Assembly: GCF_023016005.1 (NCBI RefSeq)
Contig: NZ_JALKAZ010000001.1
Coordinates: 1,302,001-1,366,000, forward strand
Direction: 5' to 3'
Length of the DNA stretch: 64,000 nucleotides
From: Erythrobacter sp. F6033
Lineage (GTDB): Bacteria; Pseudomonadota; Alphaproteobacteria; Sphingomonadales; Sphingomonadaceae
The position numbers and the translations under genes were made by a program. Below, piece after piece: positions 17,543 through 26,640 of the stretch (positions are counted from its first letter, which is position 1; every line of letters starts with the position of its first letter). The notes under the pieces are model-generated. The model ran no database searches. It was given only the letters and a program-made list of their open reading frames with translations, and had not been told where the DNA came from.

Positions 17543-18325
17543 TCAGATCGCGCGTTCGGCCATCATTTTCTTGGTCTCGGCAATGGCCTTGGCCGGGCTA
17601 AGACCTTTCGGACAGACATTGGCGCAGTTCATGATGGTGTGGCACCGATACAAACGGAACGGGTCTTCGAGCTGGTCAAGCCGCTCACCGGTCATTTCAT
17701 CGCGGCTATCGGCGAGCCAACGATAGGCTTGCAAGAGGATCGCCGGGCCTAGGAATTTGTCCGAATTCCACCAGTATGACGGGCACGATGTAGAACAACA
17801 CGCGCAGAGAATGCACTCGTAAAGCCCATCAAGCTGCTCGCGCTGCTCTGGAGTTTGCAGGCGTTCTTTACCCGAAGGGGTGGTGCTTACCGTTTGCAAC
17901 CAAGGCTGAATCGATGCGTATTGCGCGTAAAAATGGGTGAAATCAGGAACAAGATCTTTGATGACATCCATGTGTGGCAAAGGCGTGATCTGTACATTGC
18001 CTTTCAAATCTTCGATCGCGGTTGTGCAGGCAAGACCGTTCTTGCCATTCATGTTCATCGCGCAAGAGCCGCAAATACCTTCGCGGCATGACCGGCGGAA
18101 TGTCAGCGTGGGATCGACTTCATTTTTGATCTTGAACAGCGCGTCCAAAACCATCGGACCGCATTCGTCGAGGTCGATTTCAAACTTGTCATAACGCGGG
18201 TTTTTGCCCGTATCAGGATCATACCGGTACACTTTGAAACTCTTCACGCGCTTGGCGCCATCGGCTTTGTGGACCTTACCGTCCTTCTTGATCTTCGAAT
18301 TCTTAGGAAGCGTGAAAGTCGCCAT
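17543..18325 (-). CDS. sdhB: Succinate dehydrogenase iron-sulfur subunit
   Basis: SdhB (260 residues) carries electrons from the flavoprotein SdhA to the membrane quinone site. All three clusters are visible: 2Fe-2S (CREGICGSC plus a later Cys), 4Fe-4S ([15 protein letters not shown]) and 3Fe-4S ([14 protein letters not shown]). The upstream neighbour on this side is a divergent SDR gene, so sdhC, sdhD and sdhA do not precede it. In most relatives sdhB is the last gene of sdhCDAB; here it leads its own small operon. Confidence 0.95.
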   Translation of the reverse strand: MATFTLPKNSKIKKDGKVHKADGAKRVKSFKVYRYDPDTGKNPRYDKFEIDLDECGPMVLDALFKIKNEVDPTLTFRRSCREGICGSCAMNMNGKNGLACTTAIEDLKGNVQITPLPHMDVIKDLVPDFTHFYAQYASIQPWLQTVSTTPSGKERLQTPEQREQLDGLYECILCACCSTSCPSYWWNSDKFLGPAILLQAYRWLADSRDEMTGERLDQLEDPFRLYRCHTIMNCANVCPKGLSPAKAIAETKKMMAERAI

Positions 18326-18486
18326 GGTATTCTGATCCCGTTGTCTGTTGCCACCTATCTAGCGGCTTGGCATTTTGAGGCAAGGCGCAGAATGTTGCGA
18401 CCTTTGAGATAGCCGTTGAAGAACACTCAGCATTCTCTGATTTCTTGTTTTGGGAACAGGCTGCTTTCTGGCGGATTCTAAGGGGT

Positions 18487-19221
18487 ATGAAAGCAACAAG
18501 AGCATGGCCGCACACCGCAGCGATTTTTGGCAGTACCGGAGGGATTGGCCGGGCGCTTTGCACAGCTCTGGCCAAAGGGGGCTGTGAAACCGTCTATTGC
18601 GGCTCTCGCGGCGGTATTGAGCCTGCGGGACCCGGCTTCGATACTTTCCAGTTTGACCTCGAAGATGAGTCGTCGATCAAAGCGGCCGCAGACAAAATGA
18701 AAGCGAGGCCGCCGGATTGCGTGATTGTGGCCACCGGATTGCTCACCTTGCCGGATGGAAGGGGACCAGAACGCACCTATAAGCGGCTCGACGCGGATAC
18801 AATGAGCCGCGTCCTCGCGCTAAACACTATCGGCCCGGCTATCATTGCAAAGCACATGCTGCCTCTTATGCGGCGCAACGACCGTTTTGTTTTCGCGGCT
18901 CTAAGCGCTCGGGTCGGGTCGATCAGCGATAACGGGTTGGGCGGTTGGCATTCGTACCGGGCTTCGAAAGCGGCGCTGAACATGCTGCTCAAGAATTTCG
19001 CGTTAGAAATTGGCCGCACGCATAAGCAAGGTATCATCGCGGGCTTGCATCCAGGGACTGTCGACAGCGCATTGTCAGAACCATTTCAGTCCAATCTCCC
19101 CGATGGCCAACTGACAGAGCCATCCGATGCAGCAGTCAATCTATTGACTGTGCTTGCGGAATTGACGCCAGCAGACAGCGGGAAGGTTTTCGATTTTAAG
19201 GGCGAAGTGGTCCCTGCTTGA
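18487..19221 (+). CDS. Short-chain dehydrogenase (C-factor-like)
   Basis: This classical SDR of 244 residues has the nucleotide-binding GSTGGIGRALC, the conserved Asn region LALNTIGP, the active-site Ser in ALSARVGS and YRASKAALNM (Tyr/Lys). The spacing and the C-terminal LHPGTVDSALSEPF resemble the CsgA/C-factor-type SDR subgroup. ATG 18487 follows AAGGGGT directly upstream; the longer open frame from 18445 lacks such a site. The substrate is unknown. It is divergent from sdhB, so the 161-base gap between them should hold both promoters. Confidence 0.82.
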   Translation: MKATRAWPHTAAIFGSTGGIGRALCTALAKGGCETVYCGSRGGIEPAGPGFDTFQFDLEDESSIKAAADKMKARPPDCVIVATGLLTLPDGRGPERTYKRLDADTMSRVLALNTIGPAIIAKHMLPLMRRNDRFVFAALSARVGSISDNGLGGWHSYRASKAALNMLLKNFALEIGRTHKQGIIAGLHPGTVDSALSEPFQSNLPDGQLTEPSDAAVNLLTVLAELTPADSGKVFDFKGEVVPA

Positions 19222-19315
19222 ACCCTACCGATTTTAACGGTCGGTCAGGAAGCCTATTTCCCTTCGATAAAACCTCGCTACACTCACTGTTCTTGCAACG
19301 TGAAGGAGAGCGCGC

Positions 19316-19951
19316 GTGGGATTTGGTCAATGGTATGACGCGCACATTATGCCGCGTCTTGTCACGTGCGCTTGTAGCCAGGGTCAGGTGATGAAACGCC
19401 GGGCGGAGTTGGTGCCGCTAGCAAGAGGCGATGTTTTCGAACTGGGCTGCGGCGGCGGGATCAATCAGCAATTCTACAATGCGCTAGCGATCAACAGCTA
19501 TGCCGGGATTGATCCGCATGAGGGATTGCTCGATGGCGCAAAAGCCGCAGCGCAAGAGAAGGGCTGGCCTGCCGATATTCGGCAAGGGATTGGCGAATCA
19601 ATTCCATTCCCCGATCGCTTTTTCGACAGCGTCGTGTGCACATTCACACTGTGTTCGGTCCAGGATCCGACGCGGGTGCTCAGTGAGCTCCGCCGCATCC
19701 TGCGGCCTGGCGGCCAGGCGTTATTCCTGGAGCACGGACGCGCACCGGATGCCGGCGTTGCGACATGGCAGAACCGGATTGAACCCGTTTGGAAACGCAT
19801 GGCAGGGGGATGCCACCTGACACGACCTATTGGATCGGCGTTCCGCGGCGCAGGATTTGAGGTGGAGCCAATGGGGCAGGGCTATCTGCCCAAAGCGCCC
19901 AGATTCGCCGGATGGAATGAATGGGGAGTAGCGCGCAAGCCGGGGGTCTGA
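19316..19951 (+). CDS. Class I SAM-dependent methyltransferase
   Basis: This 211-residue methyltransferase has the SAM motif VFELGCGGGINQQFY (motif I), FPDRFFDSVVCTFTLCSV (motif II/III) and LRPGGQALFLEHGRAPD. The overall layout resembles the METTL7/phospholipid-methyltransferase group of small methyltransferases. GTG 19316 is chosen because GAAGGAG lies seven bases upstream and no ATG at the right distance exists. The substrate is unknown. It converges on rne, leaving 27 bases between them. Confidence 0.8.
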   Translation: MGFGQWYDAHIMPRLVTCACSQGQVMKRRAELVPLARGDVFELGCGGGINQQFYNALAINSYAGIDPHEGLLDGAKAAAQEKGWPADIRQGIGESIPFPDRFFDSVVCTFTLCSVQDPTRVLSELRRILRPGGQALFLEHGRAPDAGVATWQNRIEPVWKRMAGGCHLTRPIGSAFRGAGFEVEPMGQGYLPKAPRFAGWNEWGVARKPGV

Positions 19952-19978
19952 TCGACCGCCCGGCTCGCTAATACGCTT

Positions 19979-22627
19979 CTACTCTCCGAAAGTGCGTTGC
20001 CACCAACCGCGCTTTTTGCTGCCACTGGCTTCTTCGGTTTCAGCCGGAGCCTCTGCCGCTTTCTTGGCCGCAGGCTTGCGTTTGGCAGCAGGCTTCTTAG
20101 CTGGCTTTTCTTCCGCAGGTGCCTCTTCGCTCGGCGCGTCTGAAGCAGGCTCTTCGACCTTCTTCTTACGCGGGGCGCGCTTGCGCTTTGGCTTTTCGGC
20201 AGGTGCCTCCTCTGCAGGAGCATCTTCCTTGGCCTCGGTCTCGGTTGCGGCTTCAGCCGGTTCCTCTACCTTTTTCTTACGCGGAGCACGTTTGCGCTTG
20301 GGCTTCTCGGCAGGTGCTTCTTCGTCAGCCATTGCAGCGGCTGTTTCCGGAGCATCATCTGGGCCAGCAACAACGGTCATGTCTTCTTTGACTTGTTCAG
20401 AAACCTCTTCGAGATTTTCCGCACCGTTCTCTATTGCAGCATCGTCCGATTTTCTCCGACGCCCGCGACCACCACGGCGGCGGCGACGCTTTGGCTTGTC
20501 TTCGCCATCGCTGTCATCATCGTCGTTATTCCGGGTGCTTTCGTCGGAGCTTTCTTCCGGGCTTTCGCCTTCGTTGTCGTGACGTTTCTTGCCGCGACCA
20601 CGTCCACCACGACGGCGGCGGCGTTTCTTTTTGTGGCCGTCATCGTCTTCGTCGGTTTCGATCTCTTCCGGAATATCGTCATCATCATCTTCGTCGATAA
20701 TGGGTTCGAATTTCGGTGCTTCGGTTGGGCGAGGGCCGGCGCTTGAAACGGACATCTTTGCGCCTTCGTCTTCGCCCTCAGGAGAAACTTCGACGGTAAC
20801 GCCGTAACGTTGTTCAATTTCAACGAGCTCGCTGCGCTTTTCATTGAGCATATAAACAGCAGCTTCGGTGCTGGCACCAAGCTTGATGATCGTCCCTTTG
20901 CCCTTTGCGGCTTCGTCTTCGATCAGACGGAGTGCAGAAAGACCGGCGGATGACGCTGTGCGGACAAGGCCGGTGCCATCGCAGTGCGGGCATTCGCGCG
21001 TCGTTGCTTCGAGAACGCCTGTGCGCAGACGCTGGCGGCTCATTTCCATCAGGCCAAAGCCGGAAATACGGCCAACCTGAATGCGGGCGCGGTCGTTCTT
21101 CAGCGCTTCTTTCATCGCCTTTTCGACTTTGCGGACATTGGAATTGTATTCCATGTCGATGAAGTCGATCACGACCAAGCCCGCCATATCCCGCAGGCGC
21201 AGCTGACGTGCGATCTCGCGTGCAGCTTCTAGGTTGGTGTGAAGCGCGGTTTGCTCGATGCCGTGTTCTTTCGTCGAACGGCCCGAGTTGATGTCGATTG
21301 AGACCAGTGCCTCTGTCGGGTTGATAATCAGATAGCCGCCCGATTTTAGCTGAACCATCGGATCATACATCGCGCGGAGTTGATCCTCTGCGCCATAACG
21401 TTGGAACATCGGTACCGGATCGGAATATGCTTTCACCCGCCGTGCGTGGCTCGGCATGAGCATTTTCATAAAGCCCTTGGCGAGTTTATATCCTTCCTCG
21501 CCCTCGACGATCACTTCTTCGATCTCGCGATTGTAGATGTCCCGAATCGCGCGCTTGATCAGATCGCTGTCCGAATGGACGAGACTTGGCGCGGTCGAAG
21601 ACAATGTCTTTTGCCGGATATCGTCCCACAGGCGAGCGAGATAATCGAAATCGCGTTTGATTTCGGTCTTCGTGCGGCTGAGGCCAGCAGTACGAACGAT
21701 AAGCCCCATGGTTTTTGGCAGGGAAAGATCGTTGACGACTTGCTTCAAGCGTTTGCGATCGCTTGAAGAGCTGATCTTGCGACTGATGCCGCCGCCATGC
21801 GAGCTGTTTGGCATCAGAACCGTATAACGGCCAGCGAGGCTCAAATATGTGGTCAGAGCTGCGCCTTTGTTGCCGCGCTCTTCTTTGACGACTTGAACCA
21901 AAACAACCTGACGGCGCTGGATCACGTCCTGAATTTTGTAACGACGACGCAGTGCCATGCGTTTTGCACGAACTTCATCGACTTGCTTTGCGCGGCTACG
22001 GCCTTTGTTGTTACCGCCACGTCCGCCTTTGCCCTGACGGCGGCGTCCGCGCCCACGGCCGCGACCACGGCGTGGCTTCTCATCTTCGGAAGAATCGTCT
22101 TCTGCTTCTTCTTGCTCGCTATCATCATCGTCGTCTTCATCATCGGAATCGTCTTCGTCAGATGTGCCGTCTTCGATGGTTGCGACTTTGTCTTTTTCGG
22201 ATGTGTCGATTTCCTCAAGGCCGTCTTCGGCGAGGTCTTCTGCCAGAGCTTCTGCACTCTCGTCCTCGGCGTCATACTCATCGCCGGGCGTGATTCCGTC
22301 TTCTTCTTCCTCGTCGCGCAGGCGGGCTTCTTCTTCAGCAGCCTCAGCCTCTTCATCGAGTAGGGCCTGACGATCTTCCGACGGGATTTGATAATAATCC
22401 GGATGGATTTCGTTGAAGGCGAGGAAGCCGTGGCGATTCCCGCCGAAGTCGACAAATGCCGCCTGAAGAGACGGTTCGACCCGGGTAACTTTCGCTAGAT
22501 AAATATTGCCTTTGATCTGCTTGTGTTCAGCAGATTCGAAATCGAATTCCTCAATCCGGTTTCCTTTGAGCACCGCCACCCGGGTTTCTTCCGAGTGGCG
22601 CGCATCGATTAGCATGCGCGTTGCCAT
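19979..22627 (-). CDS. rne: Ribonuclease E/G
   Basis: This endoribonuclease starts RNA decay and processes rRNA and tRNA. At 882 residues it is RNase E-sized. The N-terminal S1 domain is interrupted by a very acidic stretch and then an Arg/Gly-rich stretch (about residues 90-220), typical of alphaproteobacteria. DNase-I-like catalytic aspartates sit in VSIDINSG and VVIDFIDME, and the Zn-link is CPHCDGTG. The tail from about residue 640 is highly charged with Lys/Arg-rich repeats, probably the degradosome and RNA-binding scaffold. ATG 22627 is chosen because GGAG lies eight bases upstream; a GTG nine codons earlier is less likely. Confidence 0.95.
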   Translation of the reverse strand: MATRMLIDARHSEETRVAVLKGNRIEEFDFESAEHKQIKGNIYLAKVTRVEPSLQAAFVDFGGNRHGFLAFNEIHPDYYQIPSEDRQALLDEEAEAAEEEARLRDEEEEDGITPGDEYDAEDESAEALAEDLAEDGLEEIDTSEKDKVATIEDGTSDEDDSDDEDDDDDSEQEEAEDDSSEDEKPRRGRGRGRGRRRQGKGGRGGNNKGRSRAKQVDEVRAKRMALRRRYKIQDVIQRRQVVLVQVVKEERGNKGAALTTYLSLAGRYTVLMPNSSHGGGISRKISSSSDRKRLKQVVNDLSLPKTMGLIVRTAGLSRTKTEIKRDFDYLARLWDDIRQKTLSSTAPSLVHSDSDLIKRAIRDIYNREIEEVIVEGEEGYKLAKGFMKMLMPSHARRVKAYSDPVPMFQRYGAEDQLRAMYDPMVQLKSGGYLIINPTEALVSIDINSGRSTKEHGIEQTALHTNLEAAREIARQLRLRDMAGLVVIDFIDMEYNSNVRKVEKAMKEALKNDRARIQVGRISGFGLMEMSRQRLRTGVLEATTRECPHCDGTGLVRTASSAGLSALRLIEDEAAKGKGTIIKLGASTEAAVYMLNEKRSELVEIEQRYGVTVEVSPEGEDEGAKMSVSSAGPRPTEAPKFEPIIDEDDDDDIPEEIETDEDDDGHKKKRRRRRGGRGRGKKRHDNEGESPEESSDESTRNNDDDDSDGEDKPKRRRRRGGRGRRRKSDDAAIENGAENLEEVSEQVKEDMTVVAGPDDAPETAAAMADEEAPAEKPKRKRAPRKKKVEEPAEAATETEAKEDAPAEEAPAEKPKRKRAPRKKKVEEPASDAPSEEAPAEEKPAKKPAAKRKPAAKKAAEAPAETEEASGSKKRGWWQRTFGE
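20148..20324 (-). repeat. Tandem imperfect repeat in the RNase E tail
   Basis: Two copies of a coding repeat with core AEKPKRKRAPRKKKVEEPA lie at about 20259-20324 and 20148-20213, offset by 111 bases. The protein copies are identical over this core while the DNA differs at synonymous positions, so the basic motif is under selection. It probably serves RNA or degradosome-partner binding. Confidence 0.7.
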
Positions 22628-22703
22628 TAAATTGTCTCCAAACGCCGCGGCCACGCGCAGCCAATGGCTCGCGCAGGGGGCGTGTATTATGTGATGAAAT
22701 CAA

Positions 22704-22720
22704 GCGCGGTAATGCCGCGC
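22704..22720. repeat. Hairpin in the presumed rne leader
   Basis: GCGCGG (22704-22709) and CCGCGC (22715-22720) form a perfect 6-bp GC stem with loop TAATG. It lies 77 bases upstream of the rne start on the - strand and would form in the rne 5' untranslated RNA. Confidence 0.5.
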
Positions 22721-23013
22721 CATTGGGTGTCTTCGCATCTCGCCGTGTTACCGAGGAGCCTGCGATATTCGTGTCTGCCGTGATCGATTTGCGGAAATCT
22801 ACCGCGCTCCGGCTCGCATATTCAACAACGCCAGAGGGGCGCTGAGAATCTATCTGCGAGGAGGGGCGTCTCGTCACTACATCAACCTGTTGTGTGGACA
22901 CCGCTAGCGCTTTTCGCCGGCGAAGTGTCCATTCGGAAGAAACCATAGGCGTCAAATGCTTAATAAACATTCGGGACCCCACCGTTTCGGTAGGTAAGGT
23001 GCTAGCACCGTGG

Positions 23014-23051
23014 GTTGCGTCTCGCAACTCTATTGCGCTTTTATCGCGCAA
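23014..23051. repeat. Two tandem related hairpins just upstream of amiC
   Basis: GTTGCG-TCT-CGCAAC (23014-23028) and TTGCGC-TTTTATC-GCGCAA (23033-23051) are perfect inverted repeats four bases apart, with similar TTGCG/CGCAA half-sites. They end 20 bases before ATG 23072. They could be paired operator sites or mRNA structures that affect amiC translation. No T-tract follows, so a terminator is unlikely. Confidence 0.5.
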
Positions 23052-23071
23052 CATCCTAAGCATCATGAGCA

Positions 23072-23941
23072 ATGAGCATTCGAGCACTCCTGATCCTTAT
23101 CATAGCTGTCCCTGCCTTGCTGTTTGGCGGGGCCATGGCGCTTGGCATGAAAATTCCGGTTCCTGAGTGGGGCCGCGGCTATGTGTTGAGCTTTTTGATT
23201 ACTCCAGAGGGCTCGCAGATCGAATTGCCCGATATTGCTGGACCAAACGATTTAGACCGCCCTTTGGTTGTAATTGATGCCGGACATGGCGGGCGTGACC
23301 CTGGCTCTGTGAGCGGCGGAGTGAATGAAAAAGATGTCGTTCTGGCTGTAAGTCTCGCGTTACGCGACGCTTTGCTTGAAAGCGGTAGCGTTAGGGTCGC
23401 TATGACCCGAGATGACGACAGTATCGTGCCGCTGGCCGATCGCCCGGAAATCGCACGCCAGCTCGAAGCGGACCTGTTCATTTCCATCCACGCCGATTCG
23501 GCAGGGGAGGCCAGTGATGTCTCCGGCGCCAGTATTTACACACTTTCAAACGAGGCATCGAGCGAAGCCGCAGCCCGTTTCGCAGCGCGTGAAAACAACG
23601 CTGATCGGGTAAACGGCTTGGAAATTGACGGACAGAGCGAAGAGGTTAGCGCGATTCTGGTGGAGCTCTCACAGGCGCGGACCCAAGACGATGCCGCCGA
23701 TTTTGCCTCGCTGATCGTACGTGAAAGCGAAGGTAAACTACGCTTCCACCCTTCGGCTCGCAGGTCGGCTGCATTGGCTGTCTTAAGAGCCCCTGATGTC
23801 CCGGCCGTATTGTTCGAGAGCGGATTCGTGACGAATGAAGATGACCGAGCCCGCCTCACGACTGAGGAGGGCCGCGCGCAGTATGCTGAAGTTCTTGCTC
23901 AAGCGATCCGAGTTTACTTCGCCCGTCGCAGCCAAGACTAA
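23072..23941 (+). CDS. amiC: N-acetylmuramoyl-L-alanine amidase (AmiC-like)
   Basis: This zinc amidase of the Amidase_3 family (289 residues) cuts the peptide stem from peptidoglycan during cell separation. The zinc/catalytic pattern is seen in VIDAGHGGRDPG, a Glu in GVNEKDVVL, SIHADSA and the catalytic Glu of LFESGFVTNEDD. An N-terminal hydrophobic signal/anchor (about residues 3-25) targets it to the periplasm. No AMIN domain is present. It lies upstream of mrcA and prfB, a gene order shared by many alphaproteobacteria. Confidence 0.92.
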   Translation: MSIRALLILIIAVPALLFGGAMALGMKIPVPEWGRGYVLSFLITPEGSQIELPDIAGPNDLDRPLVVIDAGHGGRDPGSVSGGVNEKDVVLAVSLALRDALLESGSVRVAMTRDDDSIVPLADRPEIARQLEADLFISIHADSAGEASDVSGASIYTLSNEASSEAAARFAARENNADRVNGLEIDGQSEEVSAILVELSQARTQDDAADFASLIVRESEGKLRFHPSARRSAALAVLRAPDVPAVLFESGFVTNEDDRARLTTEEGRAQYAEVLAQAIRVYFARRSQD

Positions 23942-24042
23942 ACATGCTGATGGCACAATAGCCACGCTAAGCGGCGCATGCGCACAACTCTCGCAAAGCC
24001 GCTAGAATCTGCGAGCGAAGTCGTGCTAACCGCTTCAGAACG

Positions 24043-26547
24043 ATGACTGAAACAGCCCCAGCCTCCACGCTCGACTACTTCCGCTACCGTCTGAACCGCG
24101 ATCTCGGCGGGGCAATGGCATGGTTTGGGCAGAAGTGGCGGAGCAGTTGGCTGTTCAAGATCGCCGCACTTCTGATCGGTTTGGGTATGGTTCTGTGGGT
24201 CGCGATATTTGTATGGCTCGCCAGCGACCTGCCAGAGGCTGATAGCTTGCTCGACTACGAAACTCCGCTGCCCACAGTCGTACGGGGTGCGGACGGAGAG
24301 ATTGTTCACTCCTATGCCCGCGAACGGCGCGTCCAGTTACAGTTTCCCGATTTCCCTGAACGGTTGGTTGGCGCTTATCTTTCCGCAGAAGATAAGACAT
24401 TCTTTAGCCACGGCGGTGTCGATGTAACCGGTACCGCAAACGCTGTGTTTGACTACGCCACAAAGTACGGATCCGGTGATCGCGCGGTTGGCGGCTCGAC
24501 AATCACGCAACAACTCGCCAAAATTTTGTTGCTGGGCGATGAGTATTCGGTAACTCGCAAGTTGAAAGAGATGATTCTTGCGAGCCGTATCGAAGACGTT
24601 TTGAGCAAGGAAGAAATCTTAGAGCTTTATCTCAATGAGATTCCTTTGGGGCGCCGCAGCTTTGGCGTTCAGGCCGCATCACGAGCCTATTTCGATAAAG
24701 ATGTCGGCGATCTTGATCTGCACGAAATGGCCTTTCTCGCGATCCTTCCTAAAGCCCCGGAACGCTATGGGCGCAGAGGACAAGAAGAGGCTGCTCTTGC
24801 CCGCCGCGATTTCGTCCTCACCCAGATGGAAGAAAACGGCTACATTTCTGCGGCAGAGCGTCAGCAGGCGGCCAGCCAGCCACTCGGACTAGCCACCCAG
24901 CGGACCCAGCGTTCGGCAGACGCAGGCTATTTTCTTGAAGAAGTGCGGCGTCAATTGATCGATCAGTTCGGCGAGAACGCTGAGCAAGGCGACAATAGTG
25001 TTTATGCTGGCGGACTTTGGGTGCGGACCTCGCTCGACCCAGAGATCCAAGATGCCGCACGCGATGCCCTTCGCACCGGTCTCGTCCGGTATCATGGTCG
25101 CCGGGGCTGGAGCGGGCCAGTCGCGACAATCGATGTCAGCGAAGGCAATTGGGCGGGGCAGCTTGCCAGTTCATATCTTTCGATCAGGTATGAAGATTGG
25201 CGCGTGGGTGTCGTCACGCAGCGCAGCGGCAGTAGCGCAACCGTTGGCTTCGCTAATGGCGAAGAAGGCGCATTGTCCGGTTTGCCAAATGCGTTGAAAG
25301 CGGGCGATGTTATCGTGGTGCGGCCGCAAGGCTCTGGCTTCAGGCTTGCATCGCTGCCTTCGGCTCAAGGCGGATTGGTGGTTCAGAACCCGCAAACGGG
25401 CCGCATCATCGCAATGCAGGGAGGGTTTGATCACCGCCTGTCCGATTTCAATCGGGCAACTCAGGCGATGCGACAGCCGGGTTCAACCATCAAACCATTC
25501 GTCTACGCCACAGGGCTCGACAATGGCATGACCCCATCAACCGAGATCGATAATACGCGTTTCTGCTATTATCAGGGCAACCGGCTTGGCGAGAAATGCA
25601 TCCGCGGCGGGCGGGCCGGTCAATTCCCGATGCGCTATGGTCTTGAGCAATCGCAGAACATCATGACTGTCCAAATCGGCATGCAAGCCGGGATGGAAAA
25701 CGTCGTCGACACGATTGAAGCTGTCGGCATCGGTGAAGCGGACCCTTATGCCGCGACCGCACTCGGGTCTGAAGAAACGACTGTGATGCGCATGGTGAAT
25801 GCCTATTCCGCGCTCGCCAATCATGGCCGTCTGAATAACCCGACCGTTATCGATTATGTACAAGACCGCCGCGGCAAGGTCATCTGGCGTGCCGATGATC
25901 GGAACTGCAACGGCTGCAATATGGCCGAATGGGATGGCAATCCCATGCCCCGGTTTGGGATGAAGGGTCGCCAGGTTATGGACGCCCGCACCGCTTTCCA
26001 AACAATGCACATGCTTGAAGGGGTAGTAGACCGCGGGACCGCGACTGTTCTGAATACCCTTGGCCTGCCGCTCTTTGGTAAAACAGGCACTACGACTGGC
26101 CCTAAAGATGTCTGGTTCGTAGGAGGAACCCAGCAAATGATTGCCGGTGCGTATGTCGGGTTTGACCGCCCAAGAAATATGGGCGGCTACGCGCAGGGCG
26201 GCACAATTGTCGCGCCTATTATCAAGGATCTGATCCAGAAATCACGTGATAGATGGAGTGACCTTCCCGCGATTGCCCCTGCGGGCGTTCGGATGGTCCG
26301 TGTCGACCGAAGGACGGGCAAACGCGTGTTTGACAGATGGCCAACCGGAGGAGCGAAATCTGACGTAATCTGGGAAGCGTTTAAGCCGGATTCGGAGCCA
26401 GAGCGTTCAACCCGTCAGGATGAAATCGCAGCCAAACGCGATGAAATTCTCGCCCTTATCCGCGCTAGCCGGAATGGCGGGCAGAGCGTTGAAAGCAGCG
26501 ATGGCCAGCCAGAGGACTTTGTCGAGGACCAAGGCGGCATTTACTAG
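24043..26547 (+). CDS. mrcA: Class A penicillin-binding protein 1A
   Basis: This bifunctional peptidoglycan synthase has 834 residues. A short cytoplasmic segment and membrane anchor (about 45-68) precede the glycosyltransferase GT51 domain (AEDKTFFSHGGVD, GGSTITQQLAK, RKLKEMILASRIE, EILELYLNEIPLGR). An OB-like insert follows. The transpeptidase domain has the SxxK motif in QPGSTIKPFVYA, SQN, and KTG in FGKTGTTTGPKDVW. Length and arrangement fit PBP1A. The 101-base gap after amiC contains the 10-base palindrome GCGCATGCGC (23974-23983). Confidence 0.95.
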   Translation: MTETAPASTLDYFRYRLNRDLGGAMAWFGQKWRSSWLFKIAALLIGLGMVLWVAIFVWLASDLPEADSLLDYETPLPTVVRGADGEIVHSYARERRVQLQFPDFPERLVGAYLSAEDKTFFSHGGVDVTGTANAVFDYATKYGSGDRAVGGSTITQQLAKILLLGDEYSVTRKLKEMILASRIEDVLSKEEILELYLNEIPLGRRSFGVQAASRAYFDKDVGDLDLHEMAFLAILPKAPERYGRRGQEEAALARRDFVLTQMEENGYISAAERQQAASQPLGLATQRTQRSADAGYFLEEVRRQLIDQFGENAEQGDNSVYAGGLWVRTSLDPEIQDAARDALRTGLVRYHGRRGWSGPVATIDVSEGNWAGQLASSYLSIRYEDWRVGVVTQRSGSSATVGFANGEEGALSGLPNALKAGDVIVVRPQGSGFRLASLPSAQGGLVVQNPQTGRIIAMQGGFDHRLSDFNRATQAMRQPGSTIKPFVYATGLDNGMTPSTEIDNTRFCYYQGNRLGEKCIRGGRAGQFPMRYGLEQSQNIMTVQIGMQAGMENVVDTIEAVGIGEADPYAATALGSEETTVMRMVNAYSALANHGRLNNPTVIDYVQDRRGKVIWRADDRNCNGCNMAEWDGNPMPRFGMKGRQVMDARTAFQTMHMLEGVVDRGTATVLNTLGLPLFGKTGTTTGPKDVWFVGGTQQMIAGAYVGFDRPRNMGGYAQGGTIVAPIIKDLIQKSRDRWSDLPAIAPAGVRMVRVDRRTGKRVFDRWPTGGAKSDVIWEAFKPDSEPERSTRQDEIAAKRDEILALIRASRNGGQSVESSDGQPEDFVEDQGGIY

Positions 26548-26640
26548 TCATAGGAAGGCATGCGGGCAGGCGTCCGATGCTTTACAATTGAACCTTCGGC
26601 GTTAAGCGATGGCCGAGATAACCTGTTTGAAGGATAGCTT

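Larger units (their letters stand above)
22628..23071. other. Divergent intergenic region between rne and amiC
   Basis: This 444-base region has no supportable gene. It must carry the rne promoter and leader (- strand) and the amiC promoter (+ strand). It contains one perfect hairpin near rne and two hairpins near amiC, listed separately, plus ACCG-TTT-CGGT at 22981-22991. A long structured leader would fit the self-regulation known for rne in E. coli, but no sequence similarity to that leader was recognised. Confidence 0.5.

Noticed and set aside
21797..22363. 188-codon + strand open frame opposite rne
   Set aside because: It is the antisense of the acidic/basic low-complexity part of RNase E, which creates long hydrophobic shadow frames.
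23970..24015. Overlapping weak inverted repeats between amiC and mrcA (AGCGGC/GCCGCT and CTCGCA/TGCGAG)
   Set aside because: Arms of six bases with long loops are expected by chance; no U-tract and no clear alternative-structure logic.
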